NCBI GenBank assembly: GCA_039931675.1
Contig: JBDTRM010000051.1
Location: 1 to 64,000, forward strand
Source: JAEUTH01 sp039931675
GTDB lineage: Bacteria; Bacteroidota; Bacteroidia; AKYH767-A; OLB10
DNA length: 64,000 nt
Reading direction: 5' to 3'
Every line of letters starts with the position of its first letter. The stretch's first letter is position 1. Shown piece by piece: positions 9,288-18,500 of this stretch. The notes beneath the pieces are model-generated. The model had not been told where the DNA came from and ran no database searches. It worked only from the letters and a program-made list of their open reading frames with translations. The translations under genes and the position numbers were made by a program.

Positions 9288-10385
9288 ATGACGATATTCA
9301 TCATTAATTTTATTCTTTCATTTTTATGTTTTAGTTTTAACGGTTGGATGTTTAACCTTGTGCACCCATTGAAAACAAAATACCTGCTTATTCATTCGTT
9401 GATTTTCTTTTTATGCCTGCAAAAATTTGCTGCAGGCCAGGATATTCATTTTTCACAATTCTATAATTCACCGCTTACGCTCAACCCTGCATTTACAGGT
9501 GATTACAATGGTGACTGGCGCGCCATGAATACTTACCGAAGCCAGTGGAGTAAAATTTCACCCGGTTATGTTACCAATGCTATCGGCTACGACAGGCAGT
9601 TTTATGTGAATAATGAAAAACTCAGCGGTGGCATTAATATAGTGTATGATAAATCAGGAGCTAATTCGCTCGCTGTTATTAAAGCGAACTTATCGGCAGC
9701 TTATCATAAAACTATCAATAAACATTCGTTAAGCATTGGCATACAAGGTGGCTATGTTTATAAAAGCTTCGACAGGAGCAAGCTTACTTTTCCTGATCAG
9801 TTTAATAATGCAACAGGGCAGTTTGATCACAGCCAGCCAACTTCTGATGTAGCGGTTGACGATAAAAATTCTTTTGTTGATTTTAATGCAGGTGTAAGCT
9901 GGAACAGGAAGTTCGGCAGTGTTACACCCAAACTTGGCTTTGCAATCTTTCATCTCAACAAACCAAACGATGCATTTTTTGATCAGGAGAATAAATTGCC
10001 ATGGCGTAAAGTAATTACTGCAAGTTTTAAATGGGAACTCAATGAAGACATTTATATCGTTCCGCAAATACTTTATATGGAGCAAGTGAAAGCAAATGAT
10101 TTTGTGCTGGGATCAACCGTTGCAAAAAAAATTAATGATGAAGAGTCAAAAATTAATTCAATTTATGGAGGAATATTTGCACGAAATCTTACTGCAAAAA
10201 CAGATGCAGTAATTGTTACCGGGGGATTGACTTACCGGCATTTCGATTTTGGATTAAGTTACGACATCAATGTTTCAAGTCTTGATATCGCTACAGATAA
10301 AAGAGGAGCATTTGAAGTTTCATTGATATATACGGCATTAAGTACACGATTGGTAAAAATTAAAATTCCCTGTGATAGGTATTAG
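9288..10385 (+). CDS. PorP/SprF family T9SS outer membrane protein
   Basis: A β-barrel outer-membrane protein of the PorP/SprF family, which works in the type IX secretion system and often pairs with a specific type B sorting-domain cargo. After the signal peptide the mature protein begins QDIHFSQFYNSPLTLNPAFTG, the family hallmark. GINIVYDKSG and alternating β-strand segments follow, with a C-terminal GGLTYRHFDFGLSYDIN barrel strand. Length (about 345-365) is normal. The ATG at 9348 gives a cleaner signal peptide than 9288. The 3' end overlaps the following OmpA gene by up to 14 bases, so the two are co-transcribed. The type B adhesin at 15518-19912 is a plausible partner. Confidence 0.9.
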   Translation: MTIFIINFILSFLCFSFNGWMFNLVHPLKTKYLLIHSLIFFLCLQKFAAGQDIHFSQFYNSPLTLNPAFTGDYNGDWRAMNTYRSQWSKISPGYVTNAIGYDRQFYVNNEKLSGGINIVYDKSGANSLAVIKANLSAAYHKTINKHSLSIGIQGGYVYKSFDRSKLTFPDQFNNATGQFDHSQPTSDVAVDDKNSFVDFNAGVSWNRKFGSVTPKLGFAIFHLNKPNDAFFDQENKLPWRKVITASFKWELNEDIYIVPQILYMEQVKANDFVLGSTVAKKINDEESKINSIYGGIFARNLTAKTDAVIVTGGLTYRHFDFGLSYDINVSSLDIATDKRGAFEVSLIYTALSTRLVKIKIPCDRY

Positions 10386-12468
10386 AAGATTTCAGGTCGG
10401 GATGATATCCCGAATTACGTTTTTCTTCCTTGCATTTATTTTTAATGCACAGGGACAGGATGGTATTGACAAATTGCGACCGGGGCAACTAAAGAGCTTT
10501 GGAAAAAATGCTGTGTCAATGGGCGATTATTTTTCGGCTGCAACTTACTATGATCGTTATTGCAAACTGAAACCAAAGGATTATAAAGTTGCTTTCAACC
10601 TTGCTGAGTGTTACCGCCTGTCAAAAGATTATCGAAATGCTGAGGATGCATATTTAAAAGCATACAATCTTAAACCCGATAAAAATGCATTGGCTTTATT
10701 TCACTATGCAACAATGCTAAAGACCAACGGCAACTATGAAAAGGCTGATGAATACTACACAAAATTTAAAAAAGAATATAAAGGCGCAGATAAAAGTGAT
10801 TACTTAAAGTTGATAAAAAATAATGCAAAGGCTGCTGAGTTTTCAAAAAATATTATTCAAAAGCCATTGAAGATTTCGATAAATCATCTTGATGCCAGCA
10901 TCAACACATCGCATGTTGAAGCTTCGCCTGTTTATGTAAATGACAGCACAATTATTTATGGCTCGTTAAAAACCGATATGAATTTTTTCAATTTCAATCC
11001 TGAAGATTCATCAAGCAATGAACCTTATCGTAAATTATACAAAGCCACCATACAAGAAAATAACTGGAAAGATGCAGGCGAATTTCCGGGACCTTTTAAT
11101 GCAGAAGGTTTTCATACTACCAATGGAGTTTTTTCTGCTGATGGGAAACGGTTTTATTTTACACGCTGCAAGAGAAATAACAAGAATAAAATTATTTGCG
11201 CCATTTACGTAAGTGCAAATGAAAATGGAGAATGGCAGCAACCTGTATCGCTTGGCAAAGAAGTAAACGATCCGCAATACACTTCATCGCAGCCTGCCGT
11301 GGGAGTTGAATCAAAGAAGAACGGTGAGATTATTTATTTTATATCAGACCGAACAGGCGGACGTGGCGGACTTGATATCTGGTACACGGCTTATGATGCA
11401 AAAAAGAAAGTTTACAAAGCGCCTTCCAATGCGGGATCAAAAATAAACACTGTGGGTGATGACATCACACCTTATTATGATCTTCAAACACATACGCTTT
11501 ATTTCAGCAGCGAAGGTTGGCAGGGACTTGGCGGCTTAGATGTTTTTAAAACCAATGGTGAATTAAAAACATGGAGTCCGCCCGAAAACCTTGGGTACCC
11601 TGTTAATACAGGCTTTGATGATCTTTATTATGTATTGAATAAAAACGATAAGGAAAAAGGATTTTTTGTTTCCAATCGTAACAGCGGTGACGTTGCAACT
11701 AATAAAGCTGCCTGCTGCGATGATATTTTTTCTTTTCAATATTTAGAGTCCACCCATTTTAATGTAAACGGCACGCTTACTGAAGAACGCGACTCTGTTG
11801 ATAGCGCTTCAGCGATTGGCAATATACCTTTAGACAAGGCAAATGTTTTTCTTGAAGTGATGAATGAAGAGGATTCAACTTATGTTCCCATTAACAATGT
11901 GGTGACCGATGAAAATGGAAAATATAAAATGGAAGTAGTGCCCGGAAAAAATTACAGGCTTTCAGTAAAAAGAGATGGGTACCTGATTAGCACAAAAGAA
12001 TTTACTACCAAGAATCAACTAACACCAAACATAACTGCAGATCTGAGCACAAGTCGGATACCGGAAAATGCCATTGCACTTAAAAATATTTATTACGAAT
12101 ACGGTAAAGCAACACTAACTGAAGCTGCTAAAAATTCAATTGATACCACCTTGCTTTTAATTTTAAATAACAATCCTGAACTTGCTATTGAAATGTCATC
12201 CCATACTGATAATATTGGTAACGATGAATCCAATCTTACCCTATCCCAAAAAAGAGCGGAGAGCGTAGTTAATTATCTCGAAGCAAAAGGCATTGACAAA
12301 AAACGACTACGCGCCAAAGGCTACGGAGAATCACAACCCATTGCCCCCAACCAAAACAAAGACGGCTCCGACAGCCCCGAAGGACGCCAGATGAACCGCA
12401 GAACAGAATTTAAGGTTATTGGGAAGGTTAGGAGTGATGGAACGGTGAGGGAGGAGAAAACTTTTTGA
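10372..12468 (+). CDS. PorE-like protein: TPR, PD40/WD40 propeller, carboxypeptidase-regulatory domain, OmpA
   Basis: A 698-residue (GTG 10372) or 688-residue (ATG 10402, better signal peptide MISRITFFFLAFIFNAQG) periplasmic/outer-membrane protein. Order of parts: TPR helices at about 33-150 (YYDRYCKLKPKDYKVAFNLA); a PD40-type β-propeller at about 180-460 (GRGGLDIWYT, GLGGLDVFKT blades); a carboxypeptidase-regulatory-like fold at about 465-560; and an OmpA peptidoglycan-binding domain at about 575-690 with HTDNIGND and NRRTEFKV. This is the architecture of PorE, which anchors the T9SS to peptidoglycan. It overlaps the PorP/SprF gene. Its last 180 bases (12289-12468) are duplicated at 14351-14530. 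Whether it is the main PorE or a cluster-specific paralogue cannot be told here. Confidence 0.88.
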   Translation: MIGIRRFQVGMISRITFFFLAFIFNAQGQDGIDKLRPGQLKSFGKNAVSMGDYFSAATYYDRYCKLKPKDYKVAFNLAECYRLSKDYRNAEDAYLKAYNLKPDKNALALFHYATMLKTNGNYEKADEYYTKFKKEYKGADKSDYLKLIKNNAKAAEFSKNIIQKPLKISINHLDASINTSHVEASPVYVNDSTIIYGSLKTDMNFFNFNPEDSSSNEPYRKLYKATIQENNWKDAGEFPGPFNAEGFHTTNGVFSADGKRFYFTRCKRNNKNKIICAIYVSANENGEWQQPVSLGKEVNDPQYTSSQPAVGVESKKNGEIIYFISDRTGGRGGLDIWYTAYDAKKKVYKAPSNAGSKINTVGDDITPYYDLQTHTLYFSSEGWQGLGGLDVFKTNGELKTWSPPENLGYPVNTGFDDLYYVLNKNDKEKGFFVSNRNSGDVATNKAACCDDIFSFQYLESTHFNVNGTLTEERDSVDSASAIGNIPLDKANVFLEVMNEEDSTYVPINNVVTDENGKYKMEVVPGKNYRLSVKRDGYLISTKEFTTKNQLTPNITADLSTSRIPENAIALKNIYYEYGKATLTEAAKNSIDTTLLLILNNNPELAIEMSSHTDNIGNDESNLTLSQKRAESVVNYLEAKGIDKKRLRAKGYGESQPIAPNQNKDGSDSPEGRQMNRRTEFKVIGKVRSDGTVREEKTF
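12289..12468 (+). repeat. Direct repeat, upstream copy: 3' end of the OmpA gene
   Basis: The last 180 bases of the OmpA gene, through the stop codon, recur without gaps at 14351-14530 (offset 2062). By my count 13 positions differ (about 93% identity). Weaker similarity extends to about 12264 upstream and a few bases past the stop. The two copies bracket the deaminase-ATPase gene. Confidence 0.95.
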
Positions 12469-12566
12469 TGGTTAAATTTATTTCCTGATAGTTTTATTAC
12501 CTACTTTTCGGAAAATAAATCTTTATAAAACTATTTATGTTGACTGAATAAATTTTCCTAATCGTT

Positions 12567-14090
12567 ATGACAACTGCAGTAAAGAAAAAGCAAATTACGC
12601 CACGCGATTGCATGGAGATGGCAATTGAGGAAATGAAAAAATCACTTAATGAACCGCGTCCTGATGGAAAAGTGCCTCCAAAAGTTGGTGCATTGGTTTT
12701 ATTCCCTGATGGTAAAATTGAAGTTGCACACCGAGGCGAACTTCGTGAAGGTGACCACGCAGAATTTACATTATTGGAACGAAAATTAGCACATCAAAAA
12801 TTAGATAACTGCATTTTATTCACCACCCTCGAACCTTGTGTTGAACGCAATTCACCTAAAGTGCCCTGCTGCAGGCGCACTTCAAATGCACGAATAAAAA
12901 CTGTTTATGTTGGTATAGAGGACCCCGACCCTACTGTTGACGGTAAAGGAATAAAGCATTTGGAAGATCACAACATTAAAGTCATAATGTTTGATAGAGA
13001 TTTACAAAAAATAATCGAAGATGAAAATGCAAAGTTTCGCGAACAAGCTATTACGCGCAAAAATTTTATCGAAGAAGAAAATTACGCTATGACTCCATTG
13101 GAGTTGCCGGTACCAGAAACTGATTTTAAAGAATTATCAAAAGACGCTTTGCAAAAATTTATAAACGAAGCAAGTCTTAATTACAAAATAGAGCAACTTC
13201 AGTTTAAAAAATATTTAAGTGATTTAGGTGCTTTGGCATTAGACGAAAAAACTAACACGTACAAACCAACCGGAGTTGGTATTCTTTTATTCGGCATTAA
13301 TCCTCGTCTTAAATTTAAACAGGCAGTTTTAAAAGCACACGTAAATTATGGTAGCGATAAAATTGAACCTGTTAACTTTGATCAGCCCTTGGTTTTAATT
13401 CCTGATTTAATTGAAGATTGGTTAAAAAAGGCTTTGCCTTTATCCAAAAACACAAACTCATTCAAACGAAAAGATATTGCCGACTTTCCTATGGATGTGC
13501 TTCGCGAAGCAGTTATAAATGCTATAGCACATAGAGATTATAATGAAGAAGGTGCAAAATCATCCTTAGAAATTGACAACGATAAAATTGTTGTTAAAAG
13601 TCCGGGTGCTCCACTGCCCTCTATTTCATTAGAACAGTTAAATGCATTTAATGCACCTTCTATTAGCCGCAATCCGATTATTACTTATGTTTTTAATTTA
13701 ATGGGTTACGTTGAAGAAACAGGTTTTGGCATGAGAGCACTCAAATCATTAAACGAAAAGCACGGCTTACCCTTACCTGAATATAATTTTCACAGGCCCT
13801 TTCTCACACTCACATTCCCACGCAGTATGAAAGCTGTTCAGAAAGTAACAAACAAAAAAGTTTTATCTAATCTCACTGATGATGAAATTGAAGGTTATGA
13901 ATTGGTAAAAGGTAGAGGTGATGTTTCAACTAAAGAATATGCTGAACATTTTAACCTTTCTCAAAGATCTGCAACAAGGCATTTAAGTAATATGTACAAG
14001 CTAAAATTAATTGATACCAATGGAGAGAATTTAAAATCTCCTAAACTTAGATATATCATTAAGCAGAAATCTGTTAAATATGAGGCTTGA
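12567..14090 (+). CDS. RibD-like deaminase fused to GHKL-type ATPase domain and winged helix
   Basis: A 507-residue fusion. Residues about 10-150 are a cytidine-deaminase fold of RibD type: zinc ligands in HAEF (H64, E66), PC at 90-91 and CC at 101-102, plus VGIEDPDPTVDGKGI, a RibD/GuaD-like motif. Residues about 195-440 match the ATP-binding domain found in AlbA/Schlafen-type regulators: GVGILLFG, the N-box REAVINAIAHRDY and GFGMRAL. About 440-500 form a helix-turn-helix (YAEHFNLSQRSATRHLSNM). In known relatives the N-terminus is an AlbA_2 domain; here a deaminase replaces it. The active-site residues look intact. It stands alone, 98 bases after the OmpA gene and between two copies of that gene's 3' end. 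Function is unknown; nucleotide or nucleic-acid deamination coupled to regulation or defence is inference. Confidence 0.8.
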   Translation: MTTAVKKKQITPRDCMEMAIEEMKKSLNEPRPDGKVPPKVGALVLFPDGKIEVAHRGELREGDHAEFTLLERKLAHQKLDNCILFTTLEPCVERNSPKVPCCRRTSNARIKTVYVGIEDPDPTVDGKGIKHLEDHNIKVIMFDRDLQKIIEDENAKFREQAITRKNFIEEENYAMTPLELPVPETDFKELSKDALQKFINEASLNYKIEQLQFKKYLSDLGALALDEKTNTYKPTGVGILLFGINPRLKFKQAVLKAHVNYGSDKIEPVNFDQPLVLIPDLIEDWLKKALPLSKNTNSFKRKDIADFPMDVLREAVINAIAHRDYNEEGAKSSLEIDNDKIVVKSPGAPLPSISLEQLNAFNAPSISRNPIITYVFNLMGYVEETGFGMRALKSLNEKHGLPLPEYNFHRPFLTLTFPRSMKAVQKVTNKKVLSNLTDDEIEGYELVKGRGDVSTKEYAEHFNLSQRSATRHLSNMYKLKLIDTNGENLKSPKLRYIIKQKSVKYEA

Positions 14091-14094
14091 TAAT

Positions 14095-14349
14095 ATGGGT
14101 AGCCTTTATAGTGATATTGATGCTGTTTATGTTCCTGATGAAGATAATATTACCCATGAGTTTGGTCATGATGTTAATATTGGAAATAATGGTTCTGATG
14201 AACATAGACATTAACATAGACGCGTTGTCTATGTTACCAATAAAAATAACGGTACTAATGAACATAGACATATAGATAGACATCTTGTCTATGTTACCGT
14301 TAGAAATAATGGTACTGATGGACATCGTGATGAATTATCCCGAGGATAA
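14095..14349 (+). pseudogene. Low-complexity repeat frame, interrupted by one stop
   Basis: From ATG 14095 a 39-codon frame runs to TAA at 14212. The same frame then stays open to TAA at 14347. The second half encodes a 20-residue periodic pattern (VYVTxxNNGTxEHRHxxRH) matching the 60-base DNA repeat. The stop in the first repeat corresponds to ATA in the second. It may be a decayed repeat protein or simply a non-coding minisatellite. It begins five bases after the deaminase stop. Confidence 0.35.
14200..14319 (+). repeat. Two 60-bp tandem repeats with internal hairpins
   Basis: Units 14200-14259 and 14260-14319 are clearly related, and a partial, more diverged unit precedes them at about 14170-14199. 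Each contains AACATAGAC and GTCTATGTT in inverted orientation. In the first unit TAACATAGAC (14212-14221) and GTCTATGTTA (14227-14236) form a 10-bp stem with a 5-base loop. The array lies between the deaminase-ATPase gene and the duplicated OmpA fragment. Confidence 0.85.
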
Positions 14350-14530
14350 GGGCATTGACAAAAAACGACTACGAGCCAAAGGCTACAGAGAATCACAACC
14401 CATTGCACCCAACCAAAACAAAGACGGCTCCGATAATCCCGATGGACGCCAAATGAACCGCAGAACAGAATTTAAGGTTATTGGTAAGGTTAGGAGTGAT
14501 GGGACTGTGCGGGAGGAAAAAACTTTTTGA
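14326..14530 (+). pseudogene. Truncated duplicate of the OmpA gene 3' end
   Basis: Encodes only the last ~60 residues of an OmpA domain (KGIDKKRLRAKGY to VREEKTF) in the correct frame and with the same stop. It has no start of its own and no upstream OmpA part. Of 13 base differences from 12289-12468, most are synonymous and only three residues change (G to R, S to N, E to D). That indicates both copies diverged while part of functional genes. Confidence 0.9.
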
Positions 14531-14533
14531 TTG

Positions 14534-15388
14534 TTACCACAAATAATTCCTGATAGTAAGATATTGCTCAGCCATGCGGTTAAATTGCTGTGTGGTAAAG
14601 CCGCAGGTGCATCCTGAATAGTATGACATAATATTTCCTGTTTCGGGAACATACCAATCGCCATTGAGGTCTTTTGTATAGGGGCTTAGCTGGCAATCAA
14701 GTCCTGCAACACCGTTAGGGTCGGCAGGAGTATCGCAAAGCAAATCACCGGCAGAGATGCAATTTGATTGATTCACAAATTCAGCACCGAACTTAGTTTC
14801 AAACGTATGGTATAAACCAAAGAAGTGACCAAGCTCATGCGAAATAACATCTGACGTTGCAGAACCTTTACTTATTATTATAAAATCAAGCCCACCTGGA
14901 AAATAGGCATAACCTCCCACATAATTTCCTTGCGTTACCTGAACCTTTTGGGCAAAATACATATTGATGGTATTTGGTACGTAATGCAGGGCGACCAATT
15001 CTGCTTCATCGAGCGGCTTTAAAAAATCATCATAATTATAATTGTCCACGTAAGTGAATGCACATACCTGGAATGACAGGCACATTGGTTCAAAATTTAC
15101 ATTAACACCGCTTATTGCATTAAGTATCGCAGCCTGTGTAATGCCATCATTGCCGAGGCTATCGCGCATGATGTAAGCATTAATGGATACCGTTTTGCGT
15201 AAACAGTGTATGGGTGCAAATCCTGGATATTGTGCAGGTGGAATAAGTGATTGATTTTTCTTTTCTTTATCAATCTGTTCTTGCGTAAGCACAGTGCCGC
15301 ATAGCTGAAATTGCCCATAAGACAATTCATTAAAAAACAGCAAGCTGATTATCAATAAAAGATATAAAGTATTTTTTTTGGTTATCAT
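14534..15388 (-). CDS. Secreted M43 (pappalysin-like) zinc metalloprotease
   Basis: The extracellular metzincin motif is complete: SHELGHFFGLYH (HExxHxxGxxH), followed by a Met-turn IMSYYSGC. Residues after the signal peptide are rich in Cys pairs and include LLCDTPADPNG, typical of pappalysin-like M43B enzymes. The open frame reaches 15457, but the ATG at 15388 starts MITKKNTLYLLLII, a proper signal peptide ending SYGQ; this start also avoids overlapping the divergent adhesin gene. Length (about 284) suits a single protease domain without a T9SS sorting domain. The C-terminus ends LTIRNYLW, so it is probably Sec-exported only. The stop lies four bases from the duplicated OmpA fragment on the other strand. 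Confidence 0.85.
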   Translation of the reverse strand: MITKKNTLYLLLIISLLFFNELSYGQFQLCGTVLTQEQIDKEKKNQSLIPPAQYPGFAPIHCLRKTVSINAYIMRDSLGNDGITQAAILNAISGVNVNFEPMCLSFQVCAFTYVDNYNYDDFLKPLDEAELVALHYVPNTINMYFAQKVQVTQGNYVGGYAYFPGGLDFIIISKGSATSDVISHELGHFFGLYHTFETKFGAEFVNQSNCISAGDLLCDTPADPNGVAGLDCQLSPYTKDLNGDWYVPETGNIMSYYSGCTCGFTTQQFNRMAEQYLTIRNYLW

Positions 15389-15517
15389 CCAAACATAAAT
15401 TAGTTTTGAATGGTCATTATTGGTTCTCATGAAACATCCAATTACCGACCTGCTCATTTAATACAAACATATTTGTTTTTTTCATTCCTCACAATTGAAT
15501 TAAATAATAACTGTAAC

Positions 15518-18500
15518 TTGAAAAAAGAAATTACATATTTTGATTATGCAATCTTCATTAGAATAAGGACAATCTTGTTGCTGGTTTTTCTTTTTCTTAT
15601 TAAAACCAGCGATGCACAGATTATTGCAAGCGATAGCAGTGGCTGCGCTCCTTTAGTTGGTGTGGTGTTTACACCTCCCGCAGGCGCAACAACCTTTAAC
15701 TGGACTTTTGGTGATGGTGCCGGCTCACCGCTTGCCTCGCCCACTCACACTTACAGTTCAGCGGGAATCTATACAGTAATTTTTACCGGGCTTGTTGGAG
15801 GAAACAGCGTTACAGACTCCCTTCACATTTCTGTATTCGGAAAACCAAGTGCCTATTTTACTTCTTCATCAGTATTATCCGGATGTGTTCCGCTTAATGT
15901 AATTTTTAATGATTCTTCTTTTGGAGGTGGCGGCACAGCAATTACAAAATGGGAATGGGCCTTTGGTGATGGTGGTGTAAATACTGCGAATAATCCTAAC
16001 CCTTTATATACTTACACAGTGGGAGGTTCATTTACGGTTACACTTAAAGTTACTGATGCCAATGGCTGCGATTCATCTTATGCCCGGCTTAATTATGTAA
16101 ACACTTCCACGCAACCCACTATTATAATTACCACTAACCCCTCACCCCCCGTGGCATGTTTGCCGCCTCTGAATGTAACCTTCTCGGCAAGTAATTGTGT
16201 GTCACATTCCACTACAGGAACGGGGCTTACTTACTTCTGGAATTTTGGCGGTGGTGATACTTCCATAGTGGTTAATCCTCCGGTTAAAACTTATAATACT
16301 CAGGGAACATTTCCTGTTTCATTGGTAGTTACTGATAATAATGGTTGCTCTAATTCAACAAGCATTAATGTGTTGGTCAATAATCCGCTTGCCTCTTTTT
16401 ATGCAGTGGGGGCAGTAAATGATACTGTATGTGAATGGGTAACTTTCCACAATCAATCAACCGGTGCCAATCCGGTTTACACTTATGGTGATGGAACTAC
16501 GGGCATTGATTCCACTCATCATTATACAACCCCTGGTGTATATCATGTCAACCTGCATGTTATTTCAGGTCCATGCGCTGATGACAGCCTTATTACTATA
16601 GTTGTAGAAGATATACAGGCGCTATTCACTTCCACACCAACTTACAGTTGTTCATTTCCATTTACTGTTCAATTTACCAATCAATCCATCAATGGTGTTT
16701 CTTATCAATGGATATTCGGTGACGGATTGTTATCTCCTTCAACAAATCCTATTCATTCTTTTTTGCAGCCCGATACCAATCAATACACCATTTATCCTGA
16801 GTGGTATTTTACGGATACACTTATTGCCACAAGTATTCATGGATGTAAAGACACGCTTTCAAAATTCAGGAATGATACCGTATTTAAGCCTACAGCATTG
16901 TTTATGCCTGATAAAGTAAACGGTTGTGCTCCTTTAACTGTAACGTTTTCTGATTCAAGTTTAAGTAAAGAAACCATTGTAAATTGGTTTTGGAATTATG
17001 GCGATGGCAATACGCATAACGGAACTGATACAATAGTAACTCACACTTTTACCAATCCGGGTATTTATAACGTTACTTTAATTATCACTAACAGCAAAGG
17101 TTGTAAAGACACATCTTTTGCCATTACCATTTATGTTGGCGATCCGCCTGTTCCTAACTTCAGCGTTATACCAACAGTTATTTGTGCCGATCAACCAGTT
17201 CAGTTTACTGATCTGACTCCTGCCGGTGATTCTTCGCAATACTGGCATTATACTACCGATGGTGGATTTATGTCGCATTGTTTTAATGACCCGAACCCTG
17301 TTTGGTATTTTAATAATGTAGTGGGGCCGCAGAGTGTTACACTTACCACAACTTATAACGGATGTAGCGGCAGCACTACCATACCTAATGCAATAACTAT
17401 AAAAGGACCTATCGCTCGTTTTTATCCGCAGGGAGATTGTTCAACTCCATTCACTTATATTTTTCATAGTGATATAAAAGATGCTACAAGCTGGACTTGG
17501 GATTTTGGAGATGGCATTATTATAAATACTTCAACTGACACAGCCCCATCACATACCTATACTGTAACAGGTGATTATACAGTTATACTTACCGCCCAAA
17601 ATAATATTACGGGTTGTCCTGCTTATGATGACAGTGCAGTAGTGCGCGTAAGAAATATAAAATCAAGTTTTACGAGTGATTCGATTTTCTGCGCACGTGA
17701 CTCAATTGTTTTTGACGGAGGTCTTTCCCAGGATGCTTACGGACATTGCCATGAAGGTTATTTATGGTATTGGGGTGATGGCACGCATCCTGACAATACT
17801 GAGAACCCTACTTTTTACCATGCATTTGCAAACAATGGAATTTTCCAGGTTTTATTAATTGCCAAAGATGCAAACGGATGTGTTGATTCATCTATCAACG
17901 CTGTTCATGTTTATGACATTCAAGCCAATATCAAACCTGATAAATTAATAGGGTGTCTTCCGCTCACAGTAAATTTTACTGACAGCACCTTGGCTGATAC
18001 AACTATTGTGAGCTGGTCGTGGAGCTTTGGTGATGGAGGTACCTCTACTTTGCAAAATCCTTCGCATACTTTTACTATTCCGGCAGTCCATTACATAATT
18101 TCTTTAACAGTTACAGATATCCTGGGATGTACAAGTATTAAAACATTGTTTATCACCCCTTCCATTCCTGATTCCTTATTTACCGCACAAACCTCAGTAA
18201 ATATTTGTGTTGGTGATTCAGTGAGGTTTTTGCCTCATGGCAGTAACTTAATTTATAGCTGGAGTTTTGGTGACGGAGGTACATCAACTGTTTATTATCC
18301 ATATCATACTTACAATACTGCCGGGCTATATACTGTAAATTTAATTGTAACTGATTCGATAGGATGTCAGTCCTCAAGAACAATATACAATCTCGTTAAT
18401 GTTCAGGATTATCCAACCGCAGGATTTTACAGTTCGGCTGATACGCTTTTGAATAAGTGTTATCCGTTACTTGTTAACTTTACGGATACATCTATAGTTA

